Origin: Cystobacter fuscus DSM 2262
GTDB taxonomy: Bacteria > Myxococcota > Myxococcia > Myxococcales > Myxococcaceae
Reading direction: 5' to 3'
Assembly (NCBI RefSeq): GCF_000335475.2
Contig: NZ_ANAH02000001.1
Location: 434,001 to 498,000 of the forward strand
Length of the DNA stretch: 64,000 nucleotides
Shown here: positions 61,127 through 64,000 of the stretch, piece by piece
Layout: every line of letters begins with the position of its first letter
Numbering within the stretch: position 1 is the first letter of the stretch
Position numbers and translations under genes: made by a program
The notes under the pieces: generated by a model
What the model was told of the DNA's origin: nothing
What the model saw: only the letters and a program-made list of their open reading frames with translations
Database searches by the model: none

Positions 61127-62602
61127 ATGCCGAAAGCCCCCACGATTGAACAGCTCCTGCAGAACGGAAGCGCGGACTGGAACCGCCTGCGCAAGGCCGG
61201 CAAGGTGCCAACCGAGCACACGGGCGCGACCTTCTCGCAGCTCTTCTCCGCCAACGCCGACCTGTCCGGCCTGGGACTGGTCGGCAGCGAGTGGGAGCGC
61301 TGCGACCTGTCCAAGATGAACTTCCGGGACGCGGACCTCTCCAACGCCTACTTCCACGGAGGCCGCATGCAGGACTGCGACTTCCGCGGGGCCAACCTGG
61401 AAGGCGCCACCTTCGAGAAGCTCAAGCTCCTGCGCTGCGACTTCACCGGCGCCCAGGGCCTGGAGGAGGCGGACTTCGACGACGTGGACATGGACCGCGT
61501 CGTCGGCCTGGATGGTCAGGAAGCGCCCCCTCCCCCTCCCCCGCCCGTCCAGGGCATCACCGCCTTCACCCGCGAGCAGCGCGACAAGGTGATGGGACCG
61601 GGAGCGGTGCTGGGCCTGCCCTCCACGGAGGCTCCCGCCGAGGGCGAGCTGCCCCCATTCCGGCCCCAGGACAACCCCGGCCAGCTCTTCTTCCGCGCCC
61701 TCAAGCGGCTGGGGGCCCCGCCGGTGTGGGTGCTCGACGTGCCCGGCCTGCGCCCGCTCATCCCCACGCGCCTGCCGCCGGGCAGCTCCCTGGAGACGCT
61801 CTACCGCGAGTCGGTGAAGACGCGCCTGGAGAACAAGAAGCCCTCGGCGGACCCGGCCGCCGTGGAGCGCGCCCAGCGCTCGCTGCGCATGGGCTCCAAG
61901 GACGCCAACATCGCCGCCATGTACCTGCGCGAGGTGGGCGTGGTGCCCTCCTTCCGTTTCTCCGCGGCCAAGGTCCTCAAGGGGGCCCTGCGCGAGGAGC
62001 TCCAGGTGGATGACCTCACCGGCACGGTGGACCCGCGCACCACGGGCGCCCTGCTGGAGCTGCGCCTGCCCCAGGAAGTGGTGGAGCACACCCACGAGGT
62101 GCGCCGCCGCCACGCCGCCACCCAGCTCTACACCGCCCTCTTGGAGGCCGGCTTCAACCCGGAGAACAACTGGGACGAGGCGCTCGAGTCGGCCGACGCC
62201 GCCATGGAGCTGGCGCAGCTGGCCACCGGGGATGACCGGCAGGCGCTGCTCGAGGGCTTCCAGGTGTTCGCCGCCCTCCCCGAGGAGGCCCGCCTGCGGC
62301 GCCTCGCCTACCTCGCCGAGGCCCTGGGCCACCTGGAGCTGCTCGGCCGGCTGCCCGAGGGCATGGAGCCCGCGTGGCTCACCGGCCCCGAGACGCGCGA
62401 GTGTCACGACCGGGAGATGACCTACGTGCAGTCGCTGCGCGCCGAGGACATCCCCAAGAAGGTGCCCGCGCTGGGCAAGAGCGAGCTGGGCGTGCCCGAG
62501 GGCGAGGTGCCCGAGGACAGCGACGAGGATCTCTTCGTCCACCTGCGCTGCGACGTGTGCGGCAAGGAGAAGCTCATCGTCCAGTCGCCCGGCGAGGCGT
62601 GA
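61127..62602 (+). CDS. Pentapeptide-repeat protein
   Basis: The 491-residue product has pentapeptide repeats at about residues 38-115, recognisable by A(D/N)LxG spacing: NADLSGLGLVGSEWERCDLS, FRDADLSNAYF, DCDFRGANLEGATFEKL, RCDFTGAQGLEEADFDD. A poly-proline linker (APPPPPPPVQG) leads to a helical C-terminal two thirds without recognised domain, ending in a CDVCGKE segment with a single Cys pair that could bind metal. Cytoplasmic, no signal. Function unknown; the C-terminal region is probably a myxobacterial-specific domain. Confidence 0.85.
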   Translation: MPKAPTIEQLLQNGSADWNRLRKAGKVPTEHTGATFSQLFSANADLSGLGLVGSEWERCDLSKMNFRDADLSNAYFHGGRMQDCDFRGANLEGATFEKLKLLRCDFTGAQGLEEADFDDVDMDRVVGLDGQEAPPPPPPPVQGITAFTREQRDKVMGPGAVLGLPSTEAPAEGELPPFRPQDNPGQLFFRALKRLGAPPVWVLDVPGLRPLIPTRLPPGSSLETLYRESVKTRLENKKPSADPAAVERAQRSLRMGSKDANIAAMYLREVGVVPSFRFSAAKVLKGALREELQVDDLTGTVDPRTTGALLELRLPQEVVEHTHEVRRRHAATQLYTALLEAGFNPENNWDEALESADAAMELAQLATGDDRQALLEGFQVFAALPEEARLRRLAYLAEALGHLELLGRLPEGMEPAWLTGPETRECHDREMTYVQSLRAEDIPKKVPALGKSELGVPEGEVPEDSDEDLFVHLRCDVCGKEKLIVQSPGEA

Positions 62603-62619
62603 CGGAGGCGGGAGGGGCA

Positions 62620-63597
62620 CTACAGGAGCGCGAGCTGCCGGGGTTGCCCGAGCGCTCGCGCGTCCAGCCCCTGCCCGCGCAGCACCTCGGCCAGCTCCTC
62701 GGCGAAGCCGTGGTGGGTGAGGATGTCGCGGGCGCCGGTGGCCTTGGCGTAGCGCACCAGGGACGCGCAGTCGGCGTGGTCGGACACCGGGAAGGCCACG
62801 TCCGCGCCGTAGCGCCGCGCCGCCCCCGGCCCATCCAGCGCCCAGCCGGTGAGCACGGCGGTGGCCCGGGGCCAGAAGGACGCGAGCGCCCCGTTGCGAG
62901 CCAGGTGCGGCGGGAAGAAGAGCACCTCGCCCGGCTCCACCCGGCCATCGAAGCGGCGCATGCGCTCGATGGGCACCCCCAGCTCACCATAGAGCAGGGC
63001 CACCTCGTGGATGGACTCATGGGCCACGAGCGAGAAGCCCCGGCCCGACAGGTACTTCATCGCCTCCTGGCTCTTGCCCAGCGAGTAGCCCAGGAGCACC
63101 GGCACCGCCCCGCGCTCCAGGTGGCGACGCACCCAGGACTCCACCTGCCCGAGCACCTCCTCGCGCGGCGGAAACGCGTAGCGCGGGTGCCCGAAGGTGG
63201 ACTCGATGATGAGCAGGTCGCACTCGGCCACCTGGGCGGGCTCGGCGGTGAGCGAGGGCTCGAGGTTCAGGTCCCCCGTGAAGACGATGCGCTTGCCGTC
63301 CTCGCGGATGATGCGCAATTGAGCACTGCCGAGCACGTGGCCCGCGGGAAGCAGTTCGAGCGAGAGCGGGCCCAGGTCGAAGGGACGACCATAGGGCGCG
63401 GGCAGGGGCGCGGCGACCTTGCCCAGGCGGTGCGCCATGAAGCGCAGCGTGGCGGCCGTGGCGATGGTGCGCTCGTGCCGGGCGATGTGGTCCGCATGCG
63501 CGTGGCTGACGAAGGACAGCGGCGTCTTCCGGGTGGCGTCCAGGAACAGGGGCGTTCCGGCCAGTTGCAGCCCATTCCTTCGCAGTTCGACGCTCAT
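62620..63597 (-). CDS. MBL-fold metallohydrolase (exonuclease-like)
   Basis: The 325-residue product has the metallo-beta-lactamase metal motif in SFVSHAHADHIARHE, LLPAGHVLGSAQLRI, VFTGDLN with the bridging Asp, and a C-terminal FPVSDHADCASL, the layout of beta-CASP/Lhr-associated DNA exonuclease-like proteins. STFGHPRYAFPPREEVLGQV is also typical of that branch. No ligase or helicase gene is adjacent in the window. ATG 63597 is chosen because family similarity starts directly after it; 41 upstream codons in frame are not protein-like. It is convergent with the pentapeptide-repeat gene (17 bp between stops). Confidence 0.88.
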   Translation of the reverse strand: MSVELRRNGLQLAGTPLFLDATRKTPLSFVSHAHADHIARHERTIATAATLRFMAHRLGKVAAPLPAPYGRPFDLGPLSLELLPAGHVLGSAQLRIIREDGKRIVFTGDLNLEPSLTAEPAQVAECDLLIIESTFGHPRYAFPPREEVLGQVESWVRRHLERGAVPVLLGYSLGKSQEAMKYLSGRGFSLVAHESIHEVALLYGELGVPIERMRRFDGRVEPGEVLFFPPHLARNGALASFWPRATAVLTGWALDGPGAARRYGADVAFPVSDHADCASLVRYAKATGARDILTHHGFAEELAEVLRGQGLDARALGQPRQLALL

Positions 63598-63799
63598 GGG
63601 AGACGCTGGGTATAGCGCGTCCGCACGGGCGTGCACGTCTTCTGGCCCCTCTCGCCCGGGCGCCGGGCGGGCAGCGGAGCGCAGGGCATCCCCAATGTCA
63701 CCCCACGGCCAGCGGGCCACTTACCCGGGGAAGTGGGGAAATACATCGTACTGGCACGCCGCCGCCCGCCGAATGCACGAACACCGGAGACCGAGCCCG

Positions 63800-64000
63800 A
63801 TGCCCCAGGTGGCCGACTTCATCGAGAACAACCGCGACCTCCTCGTCCGGCGCTTCCTGGAAGAAGCCAGCAGGTTGGAGTCGGCCCAGGGCCTCAAGCC
63901 CCACCAGATCATCGACACCATGCCCGAGTACCTCGCGACGCTCGCCGCCATCTCCCGCCTGGGCCACCGGGGAGATCCCGAGGCGACGAAGCGGCGCCTG
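63800..64000 (+). CDS. Sensor histidine kinase, N-terminal part only (runs off right edge)
   Basis: ATG 63800 opens a frame of 67 codons to the window edge: MPQVADFIENNRDLLVRRFL, EEASRLESAQGLKPHQIIDT and MPEYLATLAAISRLGHRGD. This helical N-terminus is the RsbT co-antagonist-like/histidine-kinase input domain seen in many soluble myxobacterial histidine kinases; the catalytic part lies outside the window, so the assignment is inference. It is divergent from the MBL-fold gene across about 200 bp. Confidence 0.6.
   Translation, partial: MPQVADFIENNRDLLVRRFLEEASRLESAQGLKPHQIIDTMPEYLATLAAISRLGHRGDPEATKRRL

Noticed and set aside
63743-63757. CATCGTACTGGCAC shared with the sigma-54 candidate at 3160-3173, as a second sigma-54 promoter
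   Set aside because: The -12 element is absent at the required spacing, and a shared 14-mer is expected by chance in 64 kb.

Overview
The window looks like chromosome of a myxobacterium (phylum Myxococcota, most like the Cystobacter/Archangium side; this is inference). The supporting signs are very high GC with strong third-position bias, many large signalling proteins (a Ser/Thr kinase-ATPase-histidine kinase fusion, other histidine kinases, a chemoreceptor), many secreted lipoproteins, a TPR-CHAT caspase-like protein, and a solitary MazF of the type known from Myxococcus.

Layout. 1-3 kb is a scarred accessory zone: a gene cut by the left edge, a tRNA 3' end left by integration, a two-gene module (A = 267-aa cytoplasmic protein, B = secreted protein with a PD-(D/E)xK nuclease-like core, broken here) flanked by 60-bp direct repeats, and a truncated group II intron. 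3.2-7.7 kb is one TPR-CHAT gene whose 19 TPRs carry an internal nine-repeat duplication. 7.7-13 kb holds a glutathione transferase relic, a metal P-type ATPase, an NTF2-like protein and a secreted beta-propeller. 13.4-18.7 kb is a trifunctional kinase. 18.9-27.2 kb has a V4R-like protein, thiM-thiE, two lipoproteins, a flavin monooxygenase-like gene, a LysR regulator with a divergent DUF5519 gene, and a quinone reductase. 27.5-33 kb has a second histidine kinase, a membrane protein whose 79-bp upstream region matches the LysR intergenic region, mazF, and several gene fragments.

33-40.8 kb is a translationally coupled three-gene envelope operon: an AsmA-like giant protein, a lipoprotein that appears to fuse YnbE-like and YdbL/DUF1318-like parts, and a periplasmic beta-propeller/TPR protein. 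It reads as a remodelled version of the E. coli ydbH-ynbE-ydbL lipid-transport operon. 41-53.6 kb has a chemoreceptor, GNAT, 2OG-Fe(II) oxygenase, FG-GAP lipoprotein, nucleotidyltransferase, a MocR-type regulator with Arg at the PLP-lysine position, a delta-60 repeat protein, and a TPR protein next to an unknown protein.

54-56.5 kb repeats the A/B module with both genes intact and in the opposite order (B then A), beside a truncated transposase. 56.7-64 kb is more ordinary: SDR, PBP1A-type penicillin-binding protein coupled to an RluA-family pseudouridine synthase, a pentapeptide-repeat protein, an MBL-fold nuclease-like protein, and the start of another histidine kinase.

The two most interesting items are the duplicated A/B module (candidate secreted nuclease toxin with a candidate immunity protein) and the AsmA-like/DUF1318/propeller operon. 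Broken genes (B copy 1, GST, histidine kinase end, VOC, regulator, EamA, transposase, intron) show an actively rearranging region.
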